Assembly: GCF_026130165.1 (NCBI RefSeq)
Contig: NZ_JAIHOM010000001.1
Location: 1-64,000 of the forward strand
Length of the DNA: 64,000 nt
Direction of reading: 5' to 3'
Source of the DNA: Spirulina subsalsa FACHB-351
GTDB taxonomy: Bacteria > Cyanobacteriota > Cyanobacteriia > Cyanobacteriales > Spirulinaceae
The number at the start of each line of letters is the position of its first letter. Position 1 is the stretch's first letter. Under the pieces are notes generated by a model that was not told where the DNA came from, did no database searches, and was given only the letters and a program-made list of their open reading frames with translations. The position numbers and the translations under genes were made by a program. Below, in pieces: positions 43,206-53,933 of the stretch.

Positions 43206-43566
43206 ATTTTAACGACAATTTCATTCTATGTCATCCTCTGAGGGATGTCAGTTAACAAAACGATAAGGTTTGGGGGCATTCGGGTAAATTCCTTGAGTCT
43301 TAAGGCGCACAAACCCTTACCTGACAGAGGATAGACCCCAGCTAAGGATTCTGCCCCCCAGTCAAAATACTCCCCCCCCAAAGAGGCTCAAACCCTAACA
43401 AGTTGTAAAGATGAGTCTAAAATTTCCTTAAGAACTCGCCCCGAACCCAAAAGGTTGATCAAAAATCAAACAACGTTGAAGTGTAGGAATCTAGGCTTAA
43501 AAGCTTCCCGCCTTCTAGATTCAGGCTGAAAACGCACGGAACCGTAATTGTTATAGAGAAGCATCA
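43206..43566. other. Leader and promoter region of glutamate synthase
   Basis: The 361-bp stretch holds a small hairpin (ATCCTCTGAGGGAT, 43233-43246), G- and C-runs around 43268-43275 and 43353-43379, and AT-rich DNA close to gltB. I see no gene and no second NtcA box. Confidence 0.45.
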
Positions 43567-46500
43567 ATGAACAGCAACAAGCTGCCGTCTAAACAAGGAT
43601 TATACGAGCCACAGTTCGAGCATGACGCTTGTGGTGTTGGTTTTATTGTTCATAAGTTGGGGAAGAAATCACATGAAATTATCGAACAAGCCTTAACTAT
43701 ATTGCTCAATCTAGACCACCGAGGCGCCTGTGGCTGTGAACCGAATACGGGCGACGGTGCTGGGATATTGATGCAAGTGCCACACAAGTTTCTGAAAAAA
43801 GTGGCCGCGGTCGAAAATATTAACCTACCTGAACCCGGACAGTACGGGGTGGGGATGATTTATAGTTCCCGGGACCCCCAACAACGGCAACAAAGCCGTC
43901 AGCGCTTCGAGCAGATTGTGGCTGAGGAAGGACAACAGGTGTTAGGGTGGCGAGATGTGCCGACCGATGACAGTCCCTTGGGAGCGACGGCCCAAAAAAG
44001 TGAGCCGTTTATGGAACAGGTCTTTATCCAACGGGCGGCGAACCTGGGGGATGATCTGGCCTTTGAGCGCAAATTGTATATTATCCGCAAGCGATCGCAC
44101 GAAATCCGGGCAACAGGTCTAGATCCTTGTTGGTACCCCGCCAGTCTCTCCTGTCGGACAATGGTCTATAAAGGGATGTTGATGCCCGTCCAAGTGGGAG
44201 AATACTACCCCGAACTCCATGACCCCGACATGGAAAGCGCCCTCGCTTTAGTCCATTCCCGCTTTAGCACGAACACCTTCCCCAGTTGGGAGCGATCGCA
44301 CCCCTACCGCTACATTGCCCACAACGGCGAGATTAACACCCTCCGAGGCAATATTAACTGGATGCACGCCCGCCAGTCCCTGTTCCAATCCGAACTATTT
44401 GGCGACGACCTCGACAAAATTCAACCCGTCATCAACCTCGAAGGCAGCGACTCCACCATCTTTGATAATGCCCTAGAACTCCTCGTTTTAGGCGGTCGCT
44501 CCCTCCCCCACGCCGTCATGATGATGATTCCTGAACCTTGGACCAATCACGAGTCCATGAGTCCAGAGAAAAAGGCCTTCTATAAATACCACTCCTGCTT
44601 AATGGAACCCTGGGACGGCCCGGCCTCCATTGCCTTCACCGACGGCACCATGATCGGCGCAGTCCTCGACCGCAACGGCTTACGCCCCTCCCGCTACTAC
44701 GTCACCAAAGATGATTTAGTCATCATGGCCTCGGAAGCGGGAGTCTTACCCATCGAACCGGAACGAGTCGCCTTTAAAGGTCGTCTCCAACCCGGTCGGA
44801 TGTTCCTGGTCAACATGGCCGAAGGGCGCATTGTGGCCGATGAAGAGATTAAACACGCGATCGCCAGCGCCGAACCCTATCAGGAGTGGATTGACCAGCA
44901 AATGGTCAACCTAGCCGACCTCAAAGACGCGCCCACCCTGCAACCCCTCACCGATACCCTGCCCCTCGTCCAACGGCAGACCGCCTTCGGCTACACCTTT
45001 GAGCAGTTACGCATCCTCATGACCCCCATGGCACGGGATGGCGTGGAAGCCGTCGGGTCGATGGGCACCGATACCCCCCTAGCGGTCCTCTCCGACCGTC
45101 CCAAGTTGCTCTACGACTACTTCCAGCAACTCTTTGCCCAAGTCACTAACCCCCCCATTGACTCCATCCGCGAGGCCATTATTACCTCCGCCGAGACAAC
45201 CATTGGGGCCGAACGTAACTTACTTGAACCCCAACCCGAAAGCTGTCATTTAATTAGCTTGCCCACCCCCATTCTCACCAATGGGGAATTAGCCAAATTA
45301 AAATATGTAGACGAGGGCGGCTTTAAATCCATCACCTTCCCCATTCTCTTTGACCCCAAAGCCGGGGTTCAAGGCCTAGAAGGTCGCATGGAAGAGATTT
45401 TTAGCCAAGCCAGTCAAGCCATTAAAGACGGCATTAACCTGATTATTCTCTCCGACCGGGGCGTAGATGCCAATCATGCCCCCATTCCCGCCCTATTAGC
45501 CGTGGCCGGATTACACCATCACCTGATTCGGGAAGGCACCCGCACCCAAGTGGGCTTAATCCTAGAGTCCGGCGAACCTCGGGAAGTTCACCACTACGCC
45601 ACCCTAATCGGCTATGGTTGCTGTGCCGTTAACCCCTACTTAGCCTTTGAAACCATCGACCAGATGATTCAAGAGGGCTTACTGGTCAATGTGGAATACG
45701 ACAAAGCCTGTAAAAACTACATCAAAGCGGCCACTAAAGGCGTGATCAAAGTCGCCTCTAAGATTGGCGTTTCCACCATTCAAAGTTACCGAGGGGCGCA
45801 AATTTTCGAGGCCATTGGCTTAGATCATTCCGTGGTGGATAAATACTTCTCCTGGACCGCTTCCCGCATTGAAGGGTCAAATTTAGAAGTCATTACCCAG
45901 GAGGCCATTTTACGCCATAGCCACGCCTTCCCCGACCGCCCCACCAATGGTCACACCTTAGATGTGGGTGGGGAGTATCAATGGCGCAAAGATGGAGAAG
46001 CGCACCTGTTAAGTCCTGAAGCCATCCACAGCTTACAAAAAGCCGTGCAAACCGGGGACTACGAACTGTATAAAAAATATGCGGTCTTGATTAATGAACA
46101 GAACAAGCAGTATTTCACCCTGCGCGGTCTGTTGGAATTCAAAGCCCGGGACCCCATTCCTTTGGAGGAAGTAGAACCCATTGAAGCGATTATGAAACGC
46201 TTCAAAACCGGGGCCATGAGTTATGGGTCAATTTCCAAGGAAGCCCACGAAAGCCTCGCCATTGCCATGAACCGCATCGGTGGCCGTTCTAACACCGGGG
46301 AAGGGGGCGAAGACCCAGAACGCTATACTTGGACCAATGAACGGGGCGACTCCAAAAATAGCGCCATTAAACAAGTGGCTTCAGGCCGTTTTGGTGTCAC
46401 CAGTTTGTACCTGTCCCAAGCGAAAGAAATTCAAATCAAGATGGCACAAGGGGCGAAACCCGGTGAAGGGGGACAATTGCCCGGCCGGAAGGTCTATCCT

Positions 46501-48156
46501 TGGATTGCCAAAGTGCGCCACTCAACTCCCGGTGTGGGTTTAATTTCACCACCGCCCCACCATGATATCTACTCCATTGAAGACCTTGCAGAACTGATCC
46601 ACGACCTGAAAAATGCCAATCGGGAAGCTCGGATTAGTGTGAAATTAGTCTCAGAGGTGGGAGTGGGAACCATTGCGGCCGGCGTAGCCAAAGCCCATGC
46701 CGATGTGGTGCTGATTTCCGGGTTTGATGGGGGAACAGGGGCCTCGCCTCAAACCTCGATTAAACACGCGGGCTTACCTTGGGAGTTAGGATTAGCCGAA
46801 ACCCATCAGACCTTAGTGTTGAATAATCTGCGCTCTCGCATTGCCGTAGAAACCGATGGTCAGATGAAAACCGGGCGAGATATTGCGATCGCCACCCTCC
46901 TCGGAGCCGAAGAATACGGCTTCTCCACCGCCCCCCTCGTCACCCTCGGCTGCATCATGATGCGCGTTTGCCACATGAACACCTGTCCCGCAGGTATCGC
47001 CACCCAAAACCCCGAACTGCGCAAGAACTTCATCGGAGATCCCGAATATACCGTTAACTTCATGAAGTTTGTCGCCCAAGAATTGCGGGAAATCATGGCA
47101 GAACTCGGTTTCCGCACCATCAACGAAATGGTCGGTCGGACTGATGTATTGGAAGCCAAACAAGCCGTAGACCATTGGAAAGCCAAAGGCATTGACTTGT
47201 CTAAGATTCTCTATCAGCCCGAAGTCGGCCCCGAAGTCGGGCGCTATTGCCAAATGGCCCAAGATCACGGCTTAGATAAATCTCTGGACATGACCACCCT
47301 GTTGGATCTGTGCAAACCTGCCATCGAAAACGGCGAAAAAGTCAAGGCCATCCTGCCGATTAAAAACACCAATCGGGTAGTTGGGACAATTTTGGGCAAC
47401 GAAATCACCAAACGCCACTGGGATGGCCTACCCGAAGATACGGTACATTTGCACTTCCAAGGCAGCGCAGGTCAAAGCTTTGGGGCCTTTGTTCCCAAGG
47501 GAGTCACCCTAGAGTTAGAAGGGGATGCCAACGACTACTTTGGGAAAGGACTCAGTGGCGGTAAAGTCATTGTTTATGCTCCCGCCGTTTCTAGCTTTGT
47601 TCCTGAAGAGAACATCATCATTGGCAATGTGGCCTTCTACGGAGCCACCGGAGGCGAGGCCTACATTGGTGGAGTCGCCGGGGAACGCTTCTGTGTGCGG
47701 AACTCGGGAGTCCGGACAGTAGTCGAAGCCGTGGGAGATCATGCCTGTGAGTACATGACAGGCGGAAAAGTGATCGTCCTCGGTAGCACCGGGCGCAACT
47801 TCGGCGCGGGGATGAGTGGCGGGATTGCCTACGTCCTAGATGAAACCGGGGATTTTGCCAGCCGTTGTAATACGGAGATGTCGGACTTAGAATCCCTCGA
47901 AGATCCCGAAGAGATCACCGAAATCCACCAGATGATCCAAAACCACGCTAAATATACCCAAAGTCGGAAAGCGCAACAGGTTTTAGACAATTGGGAGGAA
48001 ATGCGACCCAAGTTCGTGAAGGTCATGCCTCGGGATTACAAACGGGTGCTACAAGCCATCCAGAAGGCTCTCCAAGCGGGCTTAAGTGGCGATGATGCCC
48101 TGAGTGCTGCTTTTGAAGAGAATGCCCGTGATGTGGCTCGCATTGGGGGCAGTTAG
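43567..48156 (+). CDS. gltB: Glutamate synthase, large subunit
   Basis: Transfers the amide of glutamine to 2-oxoglutarate, yielding two glutamates. A 20-odd-residue propeptide precedes the catalytic Cys in HDACGVGF, the start of the class II amidotransferase domain (to about 430). The FMN-binding synthase domain (about 850-1220) contains the 3Fe-4S cluster motif [20 protein letters not shown]. The C-terminal beta-helix (about 1270-1500) is glycine-rich ([17 protein letters not shown]). Length 1529 fits both ferredoxin- and NADH-dependent enzymes; no gltD small subunit is adjacent, which is compatible with ferredoxin dependence but does not prove it. Confidence 0.95.
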   Translation: MNSNKLPSKQGLYEPQFEHDACGVGFIVHKLGKKSHEIIEQALTILLNLDHRGACGCEPNTGDGAGILMQVPHKFLKKVAAVENINLPEPGQYGVGMIYSSRDPQQRQQSRQRFEQIVAEEGQQVLGWRDVPTDDSPLGATAQKSEPFMEQVFIQRAANLGDDLAFERKLYIIRKRSHEIRATGLDPCWYPASLSCRTMVYKGMLMPVQVGEYYPELHDPDMESALALVHSRFSTNTFPSWERSHPYRYIAHNGEINTLRGNINWMHARQSLFQSELFGDDLDKIQPVINLEGSDSTIFDNALELLVLGGRSLPHAVMMMIPEPWTNHESMSPEKKAFYKYHSCLMEPWDGPASIAFTDGTMIGAVLDRNGLRPSRYYVTKDDLVIMASEAGVLPIEPERVAFKGRLQPGRMFLVNMAEGRIVADEEIKHAIASAEPYQEWIDQQMVNLADLKDAPTLQPLTDTLPLVQRQTAFGYTFEQLRILMTPMARDGVEAVGSMGTDTPLAVLSDRPKLLYDYFQQLFAQVTNPPIDSIREAIITSAETTIGAERNLLEPQPESCHLISLPTPILTNGELAKLKYVDEGGFKSITFPILFDPKAGVQGLEGRMEEIFSQASQAIKDGINLIILSDRGVDANHAPIPALLAVAGLHHHLIREGTRTQVGLILESGEPREVHHYATLIGYGCCAVNPYLAFETIDQMIQEGLLVNVEYDKACKNYIKAATKGVIKVASKIGVSTIQSYRGAQIFEAIGLDHSVVDKYFSWTASRIEGSNLEVITQEAILRHSHAFPDRPTNGHTLDVGGEYQWRKDGEAHLLSPEAIHSLQKAVQTGDYELYKKYAVLINEQNKQYFTLRGLLEFKARDPIPLEEVEPIEAIMKRFKTGAMSYGSISKEAHESLAIAMNRIGGRSNTGEGGEDPERYTWTNERGDSKNSAIKQVASGRFGVTSLYLSQAKEIQIKMAQGAKPGEGGQLPGRKVYPWIAKVRHSTPGVGLISPPPHHDIYSIEDLAELIHDLKNANREARISVKLVSEVGVGTIAAGVAKAHADVVLISGFDGGTGASPQTSIKHAGLPWELGLAETHQTLVLNNLRSRIAVETDGQMKTGRDIAIATLLGAEEYGFSTAPLVTLGCIMMRVCHMNTCPAGIATQNPELRKNFIGDPEYTVNFMKFVAQELREIMAELGFRTINEMVGRTDVLEAKQAVDHWKAKGIDLSKILYQPEVGPEVGRYCQMAQDHGLDKSLDMTTLLDLCKPAIENGEKVKAILPIKNTNRVVGTILGNEITKRHWDGLPEDTVHLHFQGSAGQSFGAFVPKGVTLELEGDANDYFGKGLSGGKVIVYAPAVSSFVPEENIIIGNVAFYGATGGEAYIGGVAGERFCVRNSGVRTVVEAVGDHACEYMTGGKVIVLGSTGRNFGAGMSGGIAYVLDETGDFASRCNTEMSDLESLEDPEEITEIHQMIQNHAKYTQSRKAQQVLDNWEEMRPKFVKVMPRDYKRVLQAIQKALQAGLSGDDALSAAFEENARDVARIGGS

Positions 48157-48325
48157 GGCTTGTTGGAAAAACCGTTTCCTTTCCTTCGGAAGGCTTTGCC
48201 AACAGAACGCTAGACCTAACAAGGGAATAGGGAATAGGGGATAGGGAATTGAGAATTATTTCCGACTCCCGACTTCCCGAGTTATTCAGCAGACCCTAAG
48301 ATAAGTCTTCTGCAAGAGCAAAACA
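48157..48325. repeat. Composite repeat block behind gltB
   Basis: CTTCGGAAGGCTTTGCCAAC (from about 48178) repeats the palindromic unit of 15855-15890. It is followed by GGGAATAG repeats and CCGAGTTATTCAGCAGACCC (48277-48296), the unit also seen at 30700 and 51117. Confidence 0.7.
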
Positions 48326-48359
48326 CAAGTTCCCCCCTGAAAACTCAGGGGGGAACTTG
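48326..48359. terminator. Strong bidirectional terminator hairpin
   Basis: CAAGTTCCCCCCTGA (48326-48340), loop AAAC, TCAGGGGGGAACTTG (48345-48359): 15 perfect pairs between convergent gltB and the sigma factor gene, with AAAAC on the left and CTTTAAC on the right. Confidence 0.8.
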
Positions 48360-48362
48360 GCT

Positions 48363-49310
48363 TTAACTCGCTAGGTACTCTTGAACTGAGCCTTTGCGCT
48401 TGCGCAACTTGTTCAAGGCCTCTCGTTCCAGTTGCCGGACTCTCTCCCGACTAATGTTCAAGTGAGTTCCAATTTTAGCCAAGGTCAGAGGCTGTCCATC
48501 CCGCAGACCATAGCGCAAGGTCAAGACTTCACGCTGTTGGGGGGTGAGATCCCCCATCAGTTTCTCCAGATCCACTTGCAGGGCGGAATGGGTGGCGAAA
48601 TCTTCCGGTGAGGCTCCGGTATCTTCTAAGAGATCCCCGAGTTCGGTGTCTTGGTTATCCCCCACGCGCAAATCTAAGGACAGGGGATGGCGGGACCGTT
48701 CCAGGTACTCGCGCACTTGTTTGGGTTCTAAGTCCAAGGCTTCGCTCAGTTCGCCAATGGTGGCCGCCCGTCCTAATTCTTGGGACAGTTGGCGCTGGGT
48801 TTTCTTGATTTTGTTCAGTTTTTCGGTGATGTGAATGGGCAGGCGAATAGTACGGCTTTTTTCGGCGATCGCCCGGGTGATGGCCTGACGAATCCACCAG
48901 TAGGCATAGGTGGAGAAGCGATACCCTTTGGTCGGGTCGAATTTTTCCACCCCGCGCTGCATTCCAATGGTGCCCTCTTGGATTAAATCCAACAGATCCA
49001 GATTGCGCTTAATATACTTCTTGGCTACAGACACCACTAAACGCAAGTTGGCTTCCACCATTTTCCGTTTCGCCACATCTCCCAGCGTCAAGGTGCGCTG
49101 AAGTTCGGCCTCGCTCAATTGGGCGGCCTTGGCCCACTCACTGAGGGTCAGGGGTTGCTCACGGTTTTGTTCTAACTCCTCTTTCAAGTTCTGCAAGGCA
49201 ATCCCCGCTTGCACTTGTTTGGCTAAGACAATCTCTTGCTCGTGGGTGAGGAGCGGCACGCGACCGATTTCTTTTAAGTAGGTACGGACGGGATCTAGAG
49301 CAGTTTTCAT
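48363..49310 (-). CDS. RNA polymerase sigma factor, group 2 (SigB/SigD type)
   Basis: Regions 1.2 ([17 protein letters not shown]), 2 ([40 protein letters not shown]), 3 and 4 ([33 protein letters not shown]) are complete. At about 315 residues it lacks the long N-terminal region 1.1 of the primary SigA, so it is a group 2, non-essential factor for stress, light or nutrient response. ATG 49310 (MKTALDPV) is chosen over TTG 49319. A 500-bp upstream region suggests elaborate control. Confidence 0.93.
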   Translation of the reverse strand: MKTALDPVRTYLKEIGRVPLLTHEQEIVLAKQVQAGIALQNLKEELEQNREQPLTLSEWAKAAQLSEAELQRTLTLGDVAKRKMVEANLRLVVSVAKKYIKRNLDLLDLIQEGTIGMQRGVEKFDPTKGYRFSTYAYWWIRQAITRAIAEKSRTIRLPIHITEKLNKIKKTQRQLSQELGRAATIGELSEALDLEPKQVREYLERSRHPLSLDLRVGDNQDTELGDLLEDTGASPEDFATHSALQVDLEKLMGDLTPQQREVLTLRYGLRDGQPLTLAKIGTHLNISRERVRQLEREALNKLRKRKGSVQEYLAS

Positions 49311-49852
49311 GATCGACAATGGGACTAGAGATTTTAACCAATGGGTTCAGGCTTCGACCTGTCCCCGTTTTCTTAAAGAAATTTGTTGAAGAATGATTAA
49401 GCTAGGAGAGAGGGTCTAAGGGGAGAACACATTCCCAGAGACGTGAACCACAGGTTAACCGCAGACGGCTAAAATGCAGATTGTATCGAGGGGGTCAGGA
49501 TAATCTAACCGGATTGATCGAGGGGCTGGCATAAACTCAAAAACTTTCATTATATCATTCCTCCGCAACATAGAGTTAAGTTTCCGCACGTTTACGAGCA
49601 AGTTTAGAATCTGCCTTTCCCAAACAACTGTTGCGCAGATGCCAATTACTTTACATTTATGTTAAGTATTGTAACATTTATTAAGAGATTCGTCACGAAA
49701 TTTTCTCTGGCGCTGCCTATCTGACCCAGAATAGGGGCAAGAAAAGAGCAGAAAGGGTAAATTAGGGATAAAGCAAGGCTCAAAACAGGGGGTAATCCGT
49801 CTGAACTCTCAGTTACTGAGAATTCCCTATTTTCTTGTATCCCGAAACTGCT
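49311..49852. other. Divergent promoter region, sigma factor and diguanylate cyclase
   Basis: The 542-bp gap between divergent genes has an AT-rich core with ACATTTATGTTAAGTATTGT at about 49653-49672 and the direct-repeat-like TGTTAAG/TGTAACA. The 5' leader of the sigma gene is probably long. No gene and no hairpin terminator is evident. Confidence 0.45.
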
Positions 49853-51001
49853 ATGAATGCCCAACTGCTCCAGGAGCTCCAATATCATCGCCAACGGGTT
49901 TTAGAACTAGAGCGCCAACTGGCTGAGGAAACGGACAGTTCACCAGAACAGATATCTCCAACGGGGGCGGTGGGAACTCAGGACAGCAAGTGGGATTTAT
50001 TACAGAAAATCGAGACGAAAAACGCGGCTCTGTTGAGCCTGACGGAACAGCTTTTAGCCGAAGCCACAGAACGGGCTAAAGCGGAGGAGGAGCTACGCAC
50101 GGCGAAAGACCAACTAGAGGCCATTTTAGGGGCAGTGCCGGGGATTGTATCGTGGGTGAGTTCAGATTTGCGTTATTTAGGGGTCAACCGCAACCTCGCT
50201 CAAATGTTCAACCTAACCCCTGAAGACTTTATAAATCGCGACATTGGCTTTATGGGAACGGGGTCTGAGTTCTACAAGTTTATTTGCCAGTTTTTTGAGG
50301 GTTCTGAGCGAGAGGCTTTTCAGGAAATTACCTCAATTATAAGGGGTGAGTCTCGATCCTATCTTATTGTGGGGCAAAAATACAACAATAATCAAGCGGC
50401 TTTTTTTGTGGGGGTTGATATTACAGAACGTCAACAGGCTTTAGCGGCTTTGGAACGGATGGCTTCGATAGATGGTTTGACTCAAATCCCTAACCGTCGC
50501 CGCTTTGATCAAACTCTAGGGGATGAATGGCGACGGATGGCGCGGGAAAGGCAGCCCTTGTCTTTGATTTTGTGCGATGTGGACTATTTCAAACGCTATA
50601 ACGACCATTATGGGCATCAGGCGGGGGATCTGTGCCTTCAACAGGTGGCTGGGGCTTTAGCGGCCAGTGTCAACCGTCCGGGGGATTTGGTGGCCCGTTA
50701 CGGGGGGGAGGAATTTGTGGCGATTTTGCCCAATACGCCTCTGGAGGGGGCGCTGAAGGTGGCGGAGTGGATGCGATCGCAGGTTAAAGCCCTACAACTT
50801 CCCCATCAGGAGTCCCAAGTTAGTCCCTATGTGAGTTTAAGCCTCGGGGTGGCCTCTTTGATTCCTACCCTCCAAGAACAACCAAAAATCTTGATCACGG
50901 TGGCGGACCAAGCATTGTACCGGGCTAAGGCTCAAGGTCGCGATCGCCTCATTGCCGCCCCGCCCATGTTATTGGATAAGCGGCGAGAGTGGGGAACTTA
51001 A
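49853..51001 (+). CDS. PAS-GGDEF diguanylate cyclase
   Basis: Makes the second messenger c-di-GMP. A coiled coil (about 1-90) leads into a PAS domain (about 85-190; [20 protein letters not shown]) and a GGDEF domain (about 200-375). The active site reads GGEEF (284-288), the metal aspartate is D242, and the feedback I-site RPGD lies at 275-278, so product inhibition is predicted. No EAL domain and no membrane segment is present. ATG 49853 is chosen over an upstream TTG. Confidence 0.92.
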   Translation: MNAQLLQELQYHRQRVLELERQLAEETDSSPEQISPTGAVGTQDSKWDLLQKIETKNAALLSLTEQLLAEATERAKAEEELRTAKDQLEAILGAVPGIVSWVSSDLRYLGVNRNLAQMFNLTPEDFINRDIGFMGTGSEFYKFICQFFEGSEREAFQEITSIIRGESRSYLIVGQKYNNNQAAFFVGVDITERQQALAALERMASIDGLTQIPNRRRFDQTLGDEWRRMARERQPLSLILCDVDYFKRYNDHYGHQAGDLCLQQVAGALAASVNRPGDLVARYGGEEFVAILPNTPLEGALKVAEWMRSQVKALQLPHQESQVSPYVSLSLGVASLIPTLQEQPKILITVADQALYRAKAQGRDRLIAAPPMLLDKRREWGT

Positions 51002-51140
51002 CAAGGGAATTGATAATTCATAATTGATAATTGCTCCCCTGCTCCCCTGCTCCCCTGCTCCCCTGCTCCCCTGCTCCCCTGCTCCCCTGCTCCCCTGCTC
51101 CCCTGCTCCCGACTCCCCGAGTTATTCAGCAAGCCCTAGG
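51002..51140. repeat. (TGCTCCCC)n tandem array within a composite repeat
   Basis: After an AT-rich TGATAATTCATAATTGATAA stretch come nine perfect copies of TGCTCCCC (51032-51103) and one partial copy. The unit CCCCGAGTTATTCAGCAAGC (51115-51134) closes the block. Parts recur at 4721, 30676 and 48221. A perfect 8-bp array of this length should change copy number readily. Confidence 0.85.
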
Positions 51141-51710
51141 GAATAGGGAAGCTGTGAATTTTGTCAAGGTACGAGGGGGGGAGAAACTCGAAGCGGTCTA
51201 ATTTGGAATCTACTCCCCTAGAATGCCTAAGACGCGGAACAGAGATGGTATACTGTGTAATGTAACAATTTATTTACATTCAGTTTAATTTTGAGCATTT
51301 TTTTAATGTTCATCACTTGGCACGACCCGAGAGTTTAACTCTAATTCGGATCACGCCTGTGATGTATAAACGGCACTCTCTTCCAAGCCCGTGAACTTCT
51401 ATCCCCTGAATTCGTCCCCGAGGGCAAGGAGTAGATGGCTATAGCGCGCTGGTTTGATCCAATTCCCTAAACTCAATGGGTCATCCGAAGAACCGAATGT
51501 CTCCGCAGGGGGGAGATTGTTTGGTTATGACTCCCGATCCTAAAGCCGTGAGGAGTCCTAGCCAAGGCGATCGCACCTCAGCACCACTCCCCAATCCTCT
51601 GGGTTCAACCCCTCGGTTGTGCAGGAGTGAAACTCTTACTGTGTTTGTTCGAGGAATCTTTCCTCACCTTGTCCTCTCCAATATAAAGGATTTTCTTTCC
51701 TAATTCTGTT
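51141..51710. other. Long leader/promoter region upstream of folE
   Basis: The first part has GGTATACTGTGTAATGTAAC (around 51247-51266) and an AT-rich stretch that could be a promoter. A 75-codon frame (51476-51703) ends seven bases before folE; its composition (Pro, Ser, Arg) and lack of a ribosome-binding site argue against a gene. No riboswitch that I can name is visible. Confidence 0.45.
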
Positions 51711-52433
51711 ATGACAATTACTGCCGCAAATGGTTCCAACAGTTCAACTCTCCCTGTAAGCAGCAACGGAGTCCTCCCTGTGAATTCCCCATCCGGAATC
51801 GTGAGTCGTCCGGATCGATCCACACACAACGGCCAAAATGCTGAACCTCGTCCGGTGACAGAAGAAGCCAAAGCCGAAATGATGGAGGCCGTGAAAAAAA
51901 TTCTCGAAGGGGTCGGAGAAGATCCTGAACGAGAAGGGTTGCTCAAAACCCCCAAACGGGTGGCTGAGGCCATGCAGTTTTTAACCCAAGGATATACCCA
52001 ATCCCTAGAAACCATCGTCAATGGGGCAATTTTTGACGAAGGACACAACGAAATGGTTTTAGTGCGGGATATTGATGTGTTCAGTTTATGTGAACATCAT
52101 ATGTTACCCTTCATGGGCAAAATTCACGTTGCTTATATCCCCAATCAGAAGGTAGTGGGTTTAAGTAAATTGGCGCGCATTGTGGAAATGTATGCTCGTC
52201 GTTTACAAGTCCAAGAACGGTTAACTCGCCAAGTCGCTGAAGCGATTCAAGAAGTTTTAGATCCTCAAGGGGTGGCTGTAGTCATGGAAGCGAGTCATAT
52301 GTGTATGGTGATGCGCGGAGTACAAAAACCGGGATCTTGGACTGTCACCAGTGCAATGGTGGGAGTGTTCCAGAGCGATCAAAAAACCCGTGAGGAGTTC
52401 CTCAGTTTAATTCGTCACCAACCCAGTTTTTAG
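51711..52433 (+). CDS. folE: GTP cyclohydrolase I
   Basis: Converts GTP to dihydroneopterin triphosphate, the first step to folate and pterins. Zinc ligands are Cys and His in [10 protein letters not shown] and Cys in [32 protein letters not shown], the most conserved stretch, is present. An N-terminal Ser/Asn-rich extension of about 50 residues precedes the catalytic core; total length is 240. It stands alone behind a long leader. Confidence 0.96.
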   Translation: MTITAANGSNSSTLPVSSNGVLPVNSPSGIVSRPDRSTHNGQNAEPRPVTEEAKAEMMEAVKKILEGVGEDPEREGLLKTPKRVAEAMQFLTQGYTQSLETIVNGAIFDEGHNEMVLVRDIDVFSLCEHHMLPFMGKIHVAYIPNQKVVGLSKLARIVEMYARRLQVQERLTRQVAEAIQEVLDPQGVAVVMEASHMCMVMRGVQKPGSWTVTSAMVGVFQSDQKTREEFLSLIRHQPSF

Positions 52434-52456
52434 CTTAAATGTCGGTCGAGAGAAGC

Positions 52457-52502
52457 CCCACACCGTAAACACTATGCACAACCCAAAATGTTTTGGTGTG
52501 GG
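52457..52502 (+). terminator. CCCACACC hairpin behind folE
   Basis: CCCACACC (52457-52464) pairs with GGTGTGGG (52495-52502), and AAACA with TGTTT inside. The same outer stem stands behind the adenylate cyclase gene (37505-37536). Confidence 0.55.
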
Positions 52503-52548
52503 ATGACTCTCGACCCACAAACCCTAGGTCAATTTTGTCCTGATTTGA

Positions 52549-53718
52549 CTAGAAAAAATGGCGCTTTAAATCGCGAGTGTGTTTAGCAATTAAGCGTAGT
52601 AAACGCAAGGGATAGTAGAGGGGAAAGAGAAATTGGGGTAGATGAATAGATTCTAAATCCCGCTCATTAATGGGAAGCACCAACTTGGCACAATAAGCTA
52701 GTTTCTTTTGCCATCCCGGTTGGAGTTGTAGGGGAAAATAGGCGCGCTCTAATAAACTGAGTTGGGGAGGGGTGGGGGTGAGGAATCGCTGGTAAATGGT
52801 TTGAGTGAGGGTAGGAATCATGCGATCGCCCTCAATGGCCTCTTTTATCCCAACAGGCAGAGGATGCTGGAACAATAACTGGGTCAGGGATAAACCCAAT
52901 AACACCATCCGTAAACAATCATAGCTGGCTGCTCGTTGGAGCAACTCCTCCCCATCTAACTGGGGATACTTTTTCAGACAGTAGAACACATCACACAGGC
53001 GCTGTAATTCCAACCAACCATCCTTAGACCCATTGACACACAACACCAGCAACAAATCCACTGGGTCTAAACTGGGTAAACGGTTTTTGCCCAAAACATA
53101 GGGTTGACTGCGACTAATCAACTCAGCCACCGAAATTTGACAAGGGAAAAACGGCGGCAATAAATTCCAATGTAAATCGAGGGGGGTTTCACTCTCAGGA
53201 TGCAGCCAAACGTCCTCATAATTCGATTTAAGGCGTAATACTTGCTGAGGAGGGGTGAGAACCTGTGCGGGAAAAAACCCCGCGTCTTGGAGCAATTTCT
53301 GGGCGATCGCCACCTCAGATTTTTCGACCAAAATATCAATATCGCTCACCTGTCGCAGCCCCAAATTCCCGTACACTTGTCCCGCTAAAACCACCCCCTT
53401 AAAGGGAATAGCCCGGACATCCTGCGCCTGAAACTGCCGCATCACCTTCAATAAAATCGTAGTCAGCAGGAAATTATTTTGCAAGTTTTGCTGAAATCGC
53501 CCGCTTAAATGCGATCGCACCTCATCCCCCAATTTCTCCCATCCTCCCCCCTGCTTGAGATGCCAATAGAACAACGGTGTCACCCGATGCCACTGAGCCA
53601 ACGCTAACAGGACATCCCAATTCAAAGAAGCTTGGAGTAACTCGGCCACTCTCCCCTCAGCCTGTGGCAGGGTAGGGGTGCGAAGACAACACAACAGCAG
53701 TTCAATTTCCGGCGACAT
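52549..53718 (-). CDS. Nucleotidyltransferase family protein (NTP_transf_5 type)
   Basis: The core motif AIPFKGVVLAGQVYGNLGLR followed by SDIDILV has the G-(x)-DxD arrangement of polymerase-beta-type nucleotidyltransferases and fits the NTP_transf_5 family. DLHWNL is a further conserved block. Members often lie in polysaccharide or peptide-modification loci; no such partner is adjacent. ATG 53718 (MSPEIELLLCCLRTP) is preferred to ATG 53796, because the extra 26 residues look like non-coding sequence. The substrate is unknown. Confidence 0.8.
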   Translation of the reverse strand: MSPEIELLLCCLRTPTLPQAEGRVAELLQASLNWDVLLALAQWHRVTPLFYWHLKQGGGWEKLGDEVRSHLSGRFQQNLQNNFLLTTILLKVMRQFQAQDVRAIPFKGVVLAGQVYGNLGLRQVSDIDILVEKSEVAIAQKLLQDAGFFPAQVLTPPQQVLRLKSNYEDVWLHPESETPLDLHWNLLPPFFPCQISVAELISRSQPYVLGKNRLPSLDPVDLLLVLCVNGSKDGWLELQRLCDVFYCLKKYPQLDGEELLQRAASYDCLRMVLLGLSLTQLLFQHPLPVGIKEAIEGDRMIPTLTQTIYQRFLTPTPPQLSLLERAYFPLQLQPGWQKKLAYCAKLVLPINERDLESIHLPQFLFPLYYPLRLLRLIAKHTRDLKRHFF

Positions 53719-53933
53719 TCTATCGTGAGTTGGGAACTTTAGCTTTTCCGACTGTTGCCCCGCGCTGTAACCTTGGGCATGGCTTGCCGAAGGCATAGGT
53801 CGGCCTCGGGAGGGGGCTTTTAACTTGCAGAACCGGGGTCTGCACCCTAAAAGCCTCCCATCAAAGTCAGGCCAATCTTCGGATCAAGGTCACGAAAAGC
53901 CTACACCATCAGCGTGATTCTTGGGTCAATCCT
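53719..53933. other. Spacer with nested hairpin at 53808-53859
   Basis: GCTTTTA (53816-53822) pairs with TAAAAGC (53848-53854), extended by GGGAG (53808-53812) with CTCCC (53855-53859) around a GGG bulge. Inside, TGCAGA (53826-53831) pairs with TCTGCA (53839-53844). It lies upstream of the nucleotidyltransferase gene and downstream of guaB3, both on the minus strand. It may be the guaB3 terminator or a leader RNA. Confidence 0.45.

Noticed and set aside
43207-43566. Second NtcA box or a glutamine riboswitch before gltB
   Set aside because: No GTA-N8-TAC and none of the conserved glnA-RNA sequence elements could be found in the leader.
51476-51703. Open frame of 75 codons ending seven bases before folE
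   Set aside because: Proline/serine/arginine-rich translation, no ribosome-binding site and no resemblance to a leader peptide; likely chance.
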